This document shows, one piece after another, positions 10,988 through 21,981 of a stretch of 64,000 bases of DNA; position 1 is the first letter of the stretch; each line of letters begins with the position of its first letter. Source of the stretch: Prototheca cutis (lineage: Eukaryota > Chlorophyta > Trebouxiophyceae > Chlorellales > Chlorellaceae). Position numbers and translations under genes: made by a program. The DNA is taken from positions 1,758,267-1,822,266 of the forward strand of contig BCIH01000001.1 of assembly GCA_002897115.2 (NCBI GenBank), written 5' to 3'. Below the pieces are notes generated by a model, which did not search any database, was not told the DNA's origin, and worked only from the letters and a program-made list of their open reading frames with translations.

Positions 10988-12278
10988 TCAGTACCGCGCG
11001 CCGGCGGCGGCACCGGCAGGCACCGCATTTTCGATTTCCTTGAGGTCTTCGGACGACAGCTTGATCTGGGCGGCTTGGCAGTTTTGTTGTAGGTATTTGA
11101 TGCTCTTTGTCCCCGGAATGGGCACGACATCGTCACCTTGAGCCAGCAGCCATGCCAACGCCAGCTGTCCCGGCGTCACACCCTTGCGCTCAGCCAGTGC
11201 GCGCAGGTTATTGGCCAGCGCCAGGTTCTTCTCAAAGTTCTCGCCCTGGAACCGCGGCTGTGCGGCCGTGCGGAAGTCGCCGGCGGGCAGCTCCGCGGGA
11301 TTACTGAACCGTCCAGCCAGGATGCCCCGGCCCAGCGGGCTGTAGGCCAGCAGGCCAATGCCCAGCTCCCTGGCTGTAGGGATGACGTCAGCCTGGTGGT
11401 TGAGTGGTGGTTGGGAGGCTTGAGTTGGCGAGTCTGTCGACAGACATGTGCAATTCGTCGTGCAATCAGTCAAGTCAGGGGAGAGAAACACCAACCAAAC
11501 TGGCTGGCACACCTCGGCGTCGCGGCTGAACAGACTCCACTCCAGCTCCAGGAGAGTGATGGGGACGATCGCATGTGCGGCCCGGATCTGGTCGGCTGGA
11601 AGTTCCGACAGACCCACATGCTTTACAATGCCTTCATCCACCAGAGCCTGTGTGTGGTGGGGGGACGGAGAGCGGCGAGGGTGGGTCAGGAGGGGAGGAG
11701 GCTGGTCCGCAAGATTCAGACCAGCAGGGAGTGCGCTCGGGCGGGTTGCAGCACCATGCCCCGCGCTGTCCTTCCACAGCACTCCTTGGGAAAATCCAGC
11801 CAACAAACAAAAGTCACGTCACCCGACCACCGCTGCCTGCAACCAGCCGGCAAACTACCTTGACGCCTTTCATAGTTGTCTCCAGTTCATACTCAGGCGG
11901 CAGAGGGCCGCGCAGGATGAAGACATCCACTGCCTTCTTGCCGGTCCGGGCAAGAGACTCCAGGGCGACCTGGCGTGCAAACTCGGGCGAGTAGTTGGGC
12001 TTGATGTCGGCGGTCAGGCCCCACTTGGTGGCGATGATCACATCCTCCGGGGAGCCACTGAAGGCCTTGCCGATCACGGTCTCATTCAGGCCCGCTCCGT
12101 AAAAGGTGGCCGTATCGATCAGGGTTGAGCCCAGCTCCAGTGCCTTGTGCAGCACCTCAATCGCACCCTCCTCCGACAGATCCGACTTGTAAAAACCGTC
12201 GGTCAGAGACATGGCGCCAAACCCGATGGCGCCCACCCTCAGGCCCTGGCCCAGGGTGCGTGTCGGCATGCCCGCCAT
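10988..12278 (-). CDS. Aldo/keto reductase with altered catalytic His
   Basis: Three exons (12278-11859, 11647-11513, 11392-10988), all phase 0, giving 319 residues, normal for the family. An in-frame upstream ATG at 12377 would add 33 residues. Landmarks: GFGAMSLTDGF near the N terminus, D55 and Y60 in LIDTATFYG, K85 in ATKWG, GLSEL, LLELEWSLFSRD, GLLAYSPLGRGIL, and IPGTKSIKYLQQN for NADPH binding. The fourth tetrad residue, normally the His of DLYxxHRPDP, reads R123 (DVFILRGPLP). D, Y and K remain. Closest in style to plant/fungal AKR13-type (auxin-induced-protein-like) oxidoreductases acting on aldehydes or quinones. Whether it reduces carbonyls as usual is open. Confidence 0.92.
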
Positions 12279-12858
12279 GATGATCGTCAGAGATGCAGGC
12301 TGCAGAGCGCTGCAGGGAAGCAAGGGCTTTTGCTCGGGTCTGTAAATGGTGATTTGCTGTTTTACATCCCGATTCAAGCGGGGGTGGCCATATATAGGCC
12401 TCAGATCCGAGGTGTCGTCAGGTCAAAGGAAAGCCCGTGTCGGCTTACGTCACGAATAAATACTGCGCAGGTGCTCAGGTGGTAACGACTCAACTTGGAC
12501 GTCTCGACCGCATTGCACAGCTCAGAGACGATGTGCAATCAGTGTGTGGACTCGGATTGTGGAGGTTTTGATTCGCTGGGACCTGCGCGAGTTGTGGGGC
12601 CACTGCGTACTGGGGCGTCTGGGGCACCGACACGGGGCCCCGCGTGCCCAGCTCCAGAGATTTCTGAATCAACCGGGTCGGTCGACGCCCTAACGAGCCC
12701 ACCTCCTTCATACTCGACGTTCATATTGCAAGGCTGCAATTCGGGTTATGCATTAGAAAATATAGAAAACAGGGCGACAGGACGGAGATCACTCCTCCTA
12801 GGGGCGGCCTTTTCCGGAAGTGACGCAGGGCCCGGGGGCATACAGCTGGCGGGCACCC
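12279..12858. other. Divergent promoter region
   Basis: Lies between the 5' ends of the aldo/keto reductase (-) and the next plus-strand gene. Contains a TATA-like tatatagg near 12391 on the reductase side. No coding feature supported. Confidence 0.4.
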
Positions 12859-13848
12859 ATGGGCATCACTAGGGATGCCGACGGCAATGACTGCCTGCTG
12901 CGTGCTTTGGAGCGCACAGAATGCTGCGGACTGTACCCTCTGGCCTTCTTCGTGTCCTGGCAGGGCGTGCTGACCCTTGCATACAAGTGAGGCTGCAAGG
13001 GAATGGGCCCTGCTGCTTGGTCTCGGGTTGACACGTGCGCAGGAGAGAAGATGCAGCATGTGCCTTTTCCTGTGGAATTCCCAGGCCCCAAGAGATGTGA
13101 GTGAATGTACAATTGTGCTAGGAATGGTGGTGGTGCCGTGGCTGGAATGACCAACCATGGGGACCCTCCTCGCCACCACTATGCAGGGGATTCCCGCAGC
13201 CGCTGCTCGACTTGAAGCAGGAGCTGGGTGCAATGGATGGCCTGGCGCCCGAGCAGCCTGGGTCTATGTGGCCGAAGACATCGCTGGGCTGCCTGCACGA
13301 CGGGCGGCGACTGACCCCTGAGCAGCTGTCCGCCCTGCTCCGTGTGTGCAAGGAGTGCAGCAGCGAGCTGGCCTCGGCCCCCGCGCTGCCAATCGAGCAC
13401 GGCGACGTGGTGGTGCACCAGTGCCGGTCCCTGGAGCGCAGGCTCAGCGTGCAGAGTGTGGGGTTCGCCCGGAGCAGCGGCGCGGACGGTGCCGATGCCT
13501 GGCCCGCCCCTCCGCCGGAGCAGCAGGCTCGAGTGGCCACGGTGCTGGCCGAGCCAGAGGCTGAAGACTACTGGTTTGCGGCCAGTCGCGACGGCAACCG
13601 CCGCACGCACTACGCCGCCACCCATCTGGGCGTCACACTAGTCTGCTTTCTGCGTGGAGGGGATGAGGCCGCCGCGCTGCTGGCCGCCGCGCGACGGTTC
13701 AGAAATGCTGTAGAAGCCGCTCTCCCAGGCATGTACTACTGGTTTGACGAGGCAGCGCTGCATGTCCCCCCCCCCCCCCCCCCCCTTCCCCCCCCCCCCC
13801 CCCCCACTGCCCCCCCCCCCCCCCCCCGCGGCCCCCCCCCCCCCCCCC
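12859..13848 (+). CDS. Conserved-looking protein of unknown function, 3' end in gap
   Basis: Exon 1, 12859-12986, starts MGITRDADGNDCLLRALER; exon 2 starts at 13187 (K|GFPQPLLDLKQEL) and stays open into a poly-C tract and an assembly gap. The join is phase 2 to phase 2. Visible stretches include GLYPLAFFVSWQGVL, WPKTSLGCLHDGRRLTPEQLSALL, a Cys-containing helix, and HYAATHLGVTLVCFLRGG. I do not recognise the family. There is no signal peptide or membrane segment. The true exon end may be a donor just before the poly-C (cat|gtcccc at about 13762); the Pro run read beyond it is probably not protein. About 240 residues are visible. Confidence 0.65.
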
Positions 13849-13939
13849 NNNNNNNNNNNNNNNNNNNNNNNNNNNNNNNNNNNNNNNNNNNNNNNNNNNN
13901 NNNNNNNNNNNNNNNNNNNNNNNNCCCCCCCCCCCCCCC
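13765..13939. repeat. Poly-C tract flanking assembly gap
   Basis: Near-pure C runs at about 13767-13848 and 13925-13939 enclose 76 undetermined bases (13849-13924). A sequencing/assembly failure at a long C homopolymer is the likely reason for the gap. Confidence 0.9.
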
Positions 13940-14262
13940 ACACCAAGAGAAGGAAACGAATCCAAACCTGTCTGCCAGGGAACCGCAACAATCAGTATGT
14001 CTTGAATTGCGTTGTGCGAATGTTCTTCTTTTGACGCGGTGCATCTTCCTTTCGTGGCGTGCTTGGCATCAGCGTTCTGCCCCTGAACTGTGGGAGCCCT
14101 CCCCGACGAAAATGGGGCTCCTGCCAACTTGTTTCATTTGGAGCGACTTTAGGCGCAATGTTGCACATAGCGACAACATCGTCCTCATGCATGATAGCCT
14201 AATTTCGTAATTCTCTCATAGGGATCTCAGACACAACTCCGCCCTCGAAACAAGGACGAGTC
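13940..14262. other. Intergenic after gap
   Basis: Holds the unknown remainder or 3' flank of the preceding gene and the leader of the bS6 gene. No exon could be recognised. Confidence 0.4.
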
Positions 14263-15385
14263 ATGCACGCACAGTTGCGGCGCCCGCATCAGCTCGGGCA
14301 CCCGGGGTTGCTCGCTCCTACGGTGGACCTGGGCGCGCACTGTCGAGCGGGGTACCGTCTACGAAACGCATTCACATTGAGTCAGCGTCCTCCGAGCCGT
14401 ACCCGTGTGGTCACTCGCGCGGGACAGGCCCGCCAGACGGTGAGTGTCGGTGGGAAGGCCACTACATGGCGCTGTCACCTCCCAGCATCCTGCAGCGCTG
14501 TCAAGCAAGATCCCACGCCTTGTCATGTGCAGGAACATGAAGCATCATTATCAGAGGCCGCCAATATACCGGAGAATTTCCGAGAGTGCGTGCTTGGGAG
14601 GTCCTATCTTTGAAAGGGGTTAGGATCATAGGTGTTGCCTGGCTTGGCCCTGCTTCTGTGGCAGCGGACCTGCAGGGCTGGCATGCTTCTGAGTGGCATT
14701 GCCAGTGCGCCACTTGTCTCTTGACCAATGCCAGCATGACCCACCTTCTCTCTTTCTTTATGGCAGATACGAGACCATGGTCGTCCTGCGGCCGACCATC
14801 ACCGAGCAGGAAAAGTGCGTCGACGCGGATAGAAATGTACCGGCGTTTTCTTTCCAGCGCTGCACCGGAGCGTGGGGGTCGGAGGGTGGTGGCTGGGCAT
14901 GTGCTTGCGCCGCGAACGCCCATTGTGATCATGCCCTTCCTCCCATCCCTGCACCAGGCAGCGAGAGCTGGGGCGGTTGGAGAACTTTCTTCAATCCAAC
15001 GGCGTGGTTCAGCTGGAGCAACACCAAGGAGGCAGGCAGCACATGGCATATCCCATGAAAAGGTGACACCCTGCCTTTTTTTGTTGGTGGTGGTGGTGGT
15101 GGTGGGGGGGGGGGGGACACATGCCGACAGGTGTCTTGCCCCTTGCATGAGTCATGCCGCCTGCGTGCAGTCAAACCCATGGCTATCCCCCAGCCGGTGA
15201 CTGGCCACATGCTTCCCCGCTCCTGACTACACCACCACTGCTGTTGCAGGTTTGAGGACGGCATTTACTTCCTGTACACCTATTGGGCGCCACCTCACAT
15301 CATCCCCGAAGTGCGGCGGCTCCTGTCTAGGGTCCCTGCTGACGACGAAGTCCACATCCTGCGGCACATGACAAGCAAGCGCTGA
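14263..15385 (+). CDS. rps6: Plastid ribosomal protein bS6
   Basis: Five exons, 14263-14439, 14533-14585, 14767-14814, 14958-15062 and 15250-15385, fit in phase to 172 residues. Residues 1 to about 70 are Arg/Ser/Thr-rich and lack acidic residues, as in a chloroplast transit peptide. The mature part reads YETMVVLRPTITE, ELGRLENFL, GGRQHMAYPMKR, GIYFLYTYWAPP and then VHILRHM, the bS6 pattern of a first strand (YE), the central RRxLAYPI-like block and a closing strand. bS6 binds 16S rRNA with bS18 in the small subunit of bacterial-type ribosomes. Exons 2 and 3 are only 53 and 48 nt. A mitochondrial location cannot be excluded. Confidence 0.88.
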
Positions 15386-15619
15386 ATGTCGAGCGGAGAA
15401 AGCGCGGCGTACTTTCTTGCAGCCACCATTATGTGTGCCTGTGGCGTTGTCTGGTCAAGTGTTGCAAAAATACAAGTGCAGCAAGCTCGCCTCGCTGGCA
15501 GCGGATGAACTAAAAGAAGGGCACCTCACGGTACACGCTAACAGAGAAAACCTTGAAAAATTGGTACATACAACGGAGTGCTGGGTACACTAAGGAAAAC
15601 AAGAAAGCCAGGCTCTCGG

Positions 15620-18600
15620 TCAGGACAGGTCAAACCCAGCACAGGCTTGGAGGGCGTACAACAACTTGCGGCGCAGCGTGCTGGACCGGCGGTAGTCTGG
15701 CAATTTCAGGGTGTTGAAGCAGGTGCTGGCGCTGGGCAGCGCGCTCACATCCCGGCCGCCAAACGTCGCGAGCAGCGAAGCATCACACGGGACCTGCAGT
15801 AAGTCATGCGTTGGATCTCGCCTTTTTCTTGGACGGTGTAATCAGTGACGACAGGGCTGCGGATCCACGGCGCGGTTGTGCACATGGCCATGACAAAGAG
15901 TCCGCATCTCCAAACAAACTGGCATATAAAATTCGCAAGGGACAGCTTGTCTCAGGAACCCCGTCAACACACACACAGAGCAGTCACATACCCTGTGGAT
16001 GGTAAAGGGTGGGTGCAGGCTCTTGAAGCCGCCGAGGGGTGGGCGCCCCGACCCCGTGACGAATCGCAGGAGCCCCGCCCGCTGGGTGTCATCCATTTCT
16101 TCCACAGCCTTCCAAAAGGCTTTGACCACGCTGTTTCCGGGCGAGTACCCGCCAGAATACACCGTGCAGCGCCGCAGGTCCTCCACATCCACATCAGCCG
16201 CGCCGGCCCTGGCGCCGCATAGAAGTTCCGACACCTCCCTTGCCGAAAACAGCCGCAGCCAGGACACGGGGATGAGCTGCATTGGGATATTATCCGAGAA
16301 TTGGCTTTGATCCTGGATCACAGGCCTGACCATTCTTTCCAAGGCATCTTCTTGTCCATGTCAGGTGCATGCGCACAGTCGGGCTGCCATACTCGCGCCA
16401 ACACCAACCTCCCTCCTCCCAAGACAACCCCCCCCCACAGCCACAGACCTCGTGCCCCACCTGGGAGAGCCCAGCGCCAAAGGCGACGGCTGCCGGACGC
16501 AGCCTCGAGACCAGGTGCCATCGGACCAGCGCATGGACGTACGTCAAACGGTTGGCTTCATCGACGGCCATGCCGGCGCCGCCGGGGACAAGTTCGACGG
16601 ACTCTATGCTGCCCAGGTCCCGCGTCTCCACCGTAAAGTCCAGACCCAGCGTGCGCAGCGTCGGGCCGTCGTACCGTCGGAGGGCCAGCAGGGACCGGTG
16701 CACGTCCGGTTCCACGTCGGCCAGATCCTCCAGCTGTGGCTCCCGTCCCTGCGGCATGGATGGCCGGATTGGTGGGTTCATCAGCGGCGATGACTAGCCT
16801 GCCTGCCAGGCATTCAGTCATCCAGACAAACACAAGTCACTCCATCAAAATGCATCACCAAGGTCAGACCTGCAGGTGTTTGACAAACACTGGGGCCAGG
16901 GCGACGTCGAGGAGCTGGCCCTCGTACATGGCCTTCCCCAATGCCAGGCCCAGCGCGCGCAGCGTGCCGGGGCCCTCTGGGAACAGCAGGGCCAGCGGGC
17001 TGGGCTGCACCGCGTTTGACCCCGGGGTTGCGCGGAACAGTCCACGCCGCGGGTCGAGCCCCTCCTCGGTCATGAGATCGAGCAGCTCGCGCTGCAGCCC
17101 TCCGGCGTCGATCCCGGGCTCAGCCCGGCCAAATTGGTTGATGAATGACACAGCCAATCTCGCCCGCAGGGCCCCCGGGGTCAAACCCAGCAACCCCGCA
17201 CCGCCGTCTTCGAGGACGTGCGTGCGCCGTACGGCAAAACCGGCAGGCACGGGCCCGCCCTCCGCGGGGGGGAGGTCCACACGAAGGGCCGTGCGCTCCG
17301 ACGCAATCAGCGCTCGAAGCACGGCCAGGCGCGCCGCCACGGGCACGCACTGCGGCGCCGTCGTCAGCAACGCACCAAAGCACGCTGAAGTGCCTGACGC
17401 TGGTGGCACAGGCGCGGATGGGGCGGAGGGCGTGGCATCGCCCTCGCGACTGCCGGACGACCGAAAGGACGCCGGTCGCGACTTTGTAAATGCGCATGCC
17501 ATCATCGAAGAGGGGGCTTGCAGTGCTCGCAGTGTCCCCGGCACAGTCAGCACTTCGACGGGGAGCCCACTCGCGTTCCACGGCTGCTCCCACATGCGCG
17601 GGGTGCAGAATGCGCGCCGCGAGTCTCGGTCATGCAGTGCCCTGTTCGAAAGGGTCAGCCGGTTTTGCGTGTGCGTGTGTGTGCGCGCATGTGAGCGACG
17701 GGTTCCTCGTGGCACCGGCCGGCCCACGGGTCTGGTAGAGGCGCACACCCGGCCCGGCCCAACCGACGTCCAACCGACAGGCCATACACTAAACCCAGCT
17801 CCTCCTCACAATCAACAATCAGCCAAAAACAACGTGCCTGAGGAAAATGGGGGCGTGCTTGGTGACGGCGGCCAGGATGTGTGCATTCTCAGGGTTCGAG
17901 TCCTCAGCAGGAGGAGGTCCCCGTCTGCCGTAACTGGGCACGAGGAGCCCAAACACAAGCGCATTGAGGCCGGCGGCCATGGCTCGAAGCTGAGTCAGCG
18001 CCAGTACCGGCTGCTCTTCATAAAACTCCAAATCGTCCATGGTGGACGTCAGCCGCAGCATCACCCGGCTCAGCAGGGCCGCAGGGGTCAATATTCGCAC
18101 CGGCAGTCTTCCTCCGGCCGCCAGCGCCGCCAGCGCCACCGCAGGGTACGGCTGCCCTTCGTCCAGGTCGCTGGGGATGCCTGCAGCACGGGCGGTGCAT
18201 GCCCACAACGCGCGCACCAGCTGGGCATGCCCGGGGCCAAATGCCAGCTGACTCAGCACGGGATCCTCGCCCCCCGCCCCTGCTGTCTCAGCCGCCGCAA
18301 CCAACCAGTAGAGGAATGAGACTGTCGTGTCACGGGTTTTGCTGTTGTCACACGATAAACCCGGCAGGGTTTTCAGCAACAACGCATTGGAAAGCGCCAG
18401 GCCGCAGGGTGCCTCGACGCCGAGCTCCGCCGGCGAGAACGGGTCGGGGTCGCAGGCTGCTGTGCACAGCGCCGACACTGCAGCAGTAAGGAATTCTGTG
18501 ATGTCGAGCGCGGGCTCTGCGTCGGGCACCAGTGCACCAAACGCCTGCGCCCCGGATGCCAGTGCTCCTGCTGCCAGGCTCAGCACGCTCTGTGCCAGCG

Positions 18601-19940
18601 CAAGCTTTGGGCACGAGTTGGGGTCTGCCGTCACGGTGCCGGCGGACCCCGAAGCGAGGGCCGCCGCGCGTAAAAGTTGTCCCCGTCGTGCCAATGCCAG
18701 CGCCTGCCAGGAGCTGTCAGGCAGCAGGTTGACGGCTTGGAGATTGGTGAACAACTCTGTGCACAGCGCCGCAGCCGTGGTGCCCTCCTGGAGCGCCACT
18801 GACACTCGCACGGGTGTGGTGTCCCCAGGCATGTCTGCTGACTTGTCGTCACCCTCGGTAACACTTGCAACCACAGTCTTGTCCTCTTCATCATGCGTGG
18901 TGCAGGCCAGCCAGGCTTCGATGAGCTGCAGCAGGGCCCTGTCCTTGCGGTTGGGGGAGCAGGCGGCTGGCAGCAGTGCCAGTTGCCGGATGCAGGCAGG
19001 TAGTGCACCGGTCAGCACGATTCGTACGCCAGTCCATGATGTAGCCCCGGGGCGTGCCAAGGCAGCGATGGAGCTCGCGGCTCCACAGCAACTGGCAACA
19101 TCGACGCAGCCCCTTCCGACCATGGAGCAACACAGCCAGGCAGCCCGTTGCAGCTGGAACGCCAACTCGGGCCTGACAACAAGAGGGGCCAGGTGAAGGT
19201 GGTCAAGCCTTGCTATCCATGATCCATGCTTTTATTATGCTTTCCAAAGGACGGGCTGTGACAACCGTAGGGCCCAGCAATGCATGCCTCCTGTCCTGCC
19301 AGAAGACCTCACATGGCCCCTCTCCCCACCACCAACAGATGCCAGCCACGCAAACGGAAGCAACATACGAGTGGGGCTGGGCGAGCAGAGCGGTGTCTGG
19401 CCGTGTGGATTTCAAGGACTTTGAGATCAGGAAGAGGAGAGCCTGGTAAACTGCCGGTCGGTCGGTGCGAAGCTCGTAGCTGCCGCTGCCCCGCCGCTGC
19501 AGGGCCAACCAGAGCAGCGGCGGGAGCGCCTCTTCCGACAGGACGCAGGCGCGGAGTGGCGCAGATTGGGGAGTAAGGTACGCCTTGAAGCGCAGCTTCC
19601 AGTCGGACCAGACGGTGGACCGCAGCTGGACCCGGGCCCTGCCGCCTCTCCAGTGCCGCTGGATGCAAAGGGCAGCCGCCTCCAGCCTCCGGTCCTGCCT
19701 CCGAAGCTCCCGCTTGTTCCGCGCCTCCTCCAGCAAAGCTTCCCTCCTGCGCCATCAACAGCAGAACAAAATCTTGGGGCACTTCGGCAAAAGCCGACTG
19801 TGCGCACGAGAGGGCCCTGCATTCCGTTCTGCTGGCAATGCCCCAGAAAACCCATCCTCGTCGGTTAGTCATCTAGGGTAGTGAGCTCACCCTGCAGCCC
19901 CATTGCCTGTGGGAGTTCCGCTCAGACCAAGAAGTCGCAT
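15620..19940 (-). CDS. UPL: HECT-type E3 ubiquitin ligase, plant UPL6/UPL7-like
   Basis: Minus-strand gene of at least seven exons. Clear ones: 19940-19891, 19746 to about 19430, 19172 to about 17826, about 17648-16870, 16748-16461, 16312-15992 and 15793-15620. The borders of exons 2-4 are uncertain. The N terminus has [13 protein letters not shown] followed by an IQ motif ([12 protein letters not shown]), as in UPL6/7 and UBE3B/C. The C-terminal HECT domain shows [35 protein letters not shown], then [23 protein letters not shown] and GRPPLGGF. The last exon carries the active-site Cys in LPSASTCFN and ends in AGFDLS. Roughly 1,050-1,100 residues. It transfers ubiquitin through a thioester on that Cys; targets are unknown. 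Confidence 0.92.
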
Positions 19941-21981
19941 GATGTCACATTACAAGCGTCGCGGAAGGGTCAAGAGCATCACTCCCTCGGGACGTGTTCC
20001 GACGGGAGTTAGGTGCGGACAACTCTCGGCTCCGGCATGCGACCGGGCACCCCAAAATGGGTCGCCTGTTGCCAATCGCCTCTTGATGCAGTGAACGAAA
20101 TGGTTATAGACCCAATTTTCAAGCAGATGCGTGTAATTGCTTCCCCTGGTCTCGGCGCAGACGCGCGCTGTCGTGAAAGTGATCCGCGAAAGGAACTTGC
20201 CCGCCCGGGGGTGCAGGATGAGGATGCGCTTAAGGACCAGTGACGTAACCCCGAAACGAAAACGCTCTTGTTGGATCAGATCAACCTTGGGCAAGCATTG
20301 CCGCGCCATGCGCGAAAGAATCCAACTGAGTGGCATCTCAGGACCTGATGGGACGCTATATTCTTTGCAGAGCGTGCGCCTGTGCTTCCCTACCCTGAGC
20401 TACATGGGTGCTGTGGGTGTTGCGGCGGTGGCGCTGCCTCATGGAAATGGAGAGCCCGGGTGGCAGGCATCGATGGATCAGTGGGTCGGGGCAAGGACAC
20501 ATGGAGTAACGCCTTCATGCCTGTCTGGCCATCACCACCATTCCTCTCTGTGACTTGCATGTGTGTGTGTCCCAACTACCACGACACGGTAACGAAGATG
20601 ACAGCTGCCAATGAACCTGGCCCAGCTGCACTCTCTCATCATGCCTCTGGATGCATGCAAGGGAGCAGCGGCGAAGACATTGGTTTTGAAACCTTGCGCC
20701 AAAACCCACTCCTAGCCCAAAAGGCAGGGAGGAGAGGGAGCTGAGTTGGAGTGCTTGCCTGCTGCTGACAAGCCTCCGCGCATAGATGAGACGGAACATG
20801 GTGCTAAAATGCTCATCTAACCATGTCTGGACGTCTGAAGGCTTGGGGGAACATCATGCGTGCGAGGTGTGCTGTCTCCAAGGCTTCCCGTGGCTTTGCC
20901 CCCGGACTCGGTGCCTACCGGCGGCTGTCCCGATGGAGTGATCCAGACCGCTCCACGGCATGGGAATGGAACGGGTGCGTTATCATGACGCGGATCGTCG
21001 TGCACACTGGCACGGGCATGGCAGTGCCATGTGATCTCGTCGACGAAATGCGCAACTCTGCGCAGCAGCAGCATCCTCGTGCTCGAATGCCTGAGCTTTC
21101 CCAAAGATCCACACATCTTTGCTACATGATGCTGCTTACAAACACGATAAAATTCAGGAATCCAAGAGTTCATCAGCCCAGACCACCCAGCCTATCGTCG
21201 AAGCTCTGCGTGTTGTACGTTTGACGGGCTTCCCACGTCAGACCCGAGGGGAAGCACTCTGAGCCCTCGTACCCAAATCGTACTCGCATTCTGTTGCGGT
21301 CACGCGTTTGCGCCTTAGGAGTACATGCATCATTGCGTCACAGCACCCCAAGTTTCGGCAATTATATCGGACAGGTCCCCCGTGGATTGCTGCAGAACCC
21401 TAACCGAGAGTGGACGGCCTGGTCTTCGTTCATCTGGCCTTGGATGCAGGCACATCACGGGCAGATCAATCATTACCCCTAGCACGTAAATTGGGAGCAG
21501 GAGCTCCCGGCACCGCCGCTGCGCCGCGGGCGCGAGCGGAACTGGCCTCTGGGACCCGAGCTGGCGTGGCAAGGGCCTCCAGCAGGAGCGCCATGCTGAA
21601 AGAATGGCTCCAGAACAGGTCCACCGAGATGACATGAGTGTTATAATGTGGTGATAATGAGTTTGGTATGGTTATTGTGGCAGGACGGGGCCGGCTTCGC
21701 CGTTCCAGGAACCGACCCCGCGTCGGCCCGTTGCCTCGTTGGGCCAATTGCTGGAAGGGGGGGGGGGCAGCGGGGGCAGGGNGCCCCATCACCCGTCCCC
21801 CCCGCACCACCATCCACTCTGGACTTGCAGACCGATACCACCCACCCCGGCGGAACCCTGCAGGAAGGGCCACCGATCGGGCTCTGTCGCTGGCTCGCGC
21901 AACCCGGTGGTCGAGCCCGAGCCAGTTGACCTATTGGCCTTGTACCCGCACAAGCTGCAACCCGCACCGCCACTGACCGGC
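19941..21981. other. Long intergenic region
   Basis: About 2 kb between the 5' ends of the HECT ligase (-) and the kinase (+). No frame with family similarity and no tRNA-like cloverleaf was seen. An unresolved base is at 21782 next to a G run (about 21759-21770). The kinase may have an untranslated or N-terminal exon in the last 250 bases, since the kinase frame stays open upstream of its first good ATG. Confidence 0.4.

Noticed and set aside
12859..15385. A single gene joining the unknown protein and the bS6 sequence across the gap
   Set aside because: bS6 has its own ATG, transit-peptide-like exon and five in-phase exons, so two genes fit better.
17885..17905. ggttcgagtcc resembling a tRNA B box
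   Set aside because: It lies inside a HECT-ligase coding exon and no cloverleaf or A box could be built around it.
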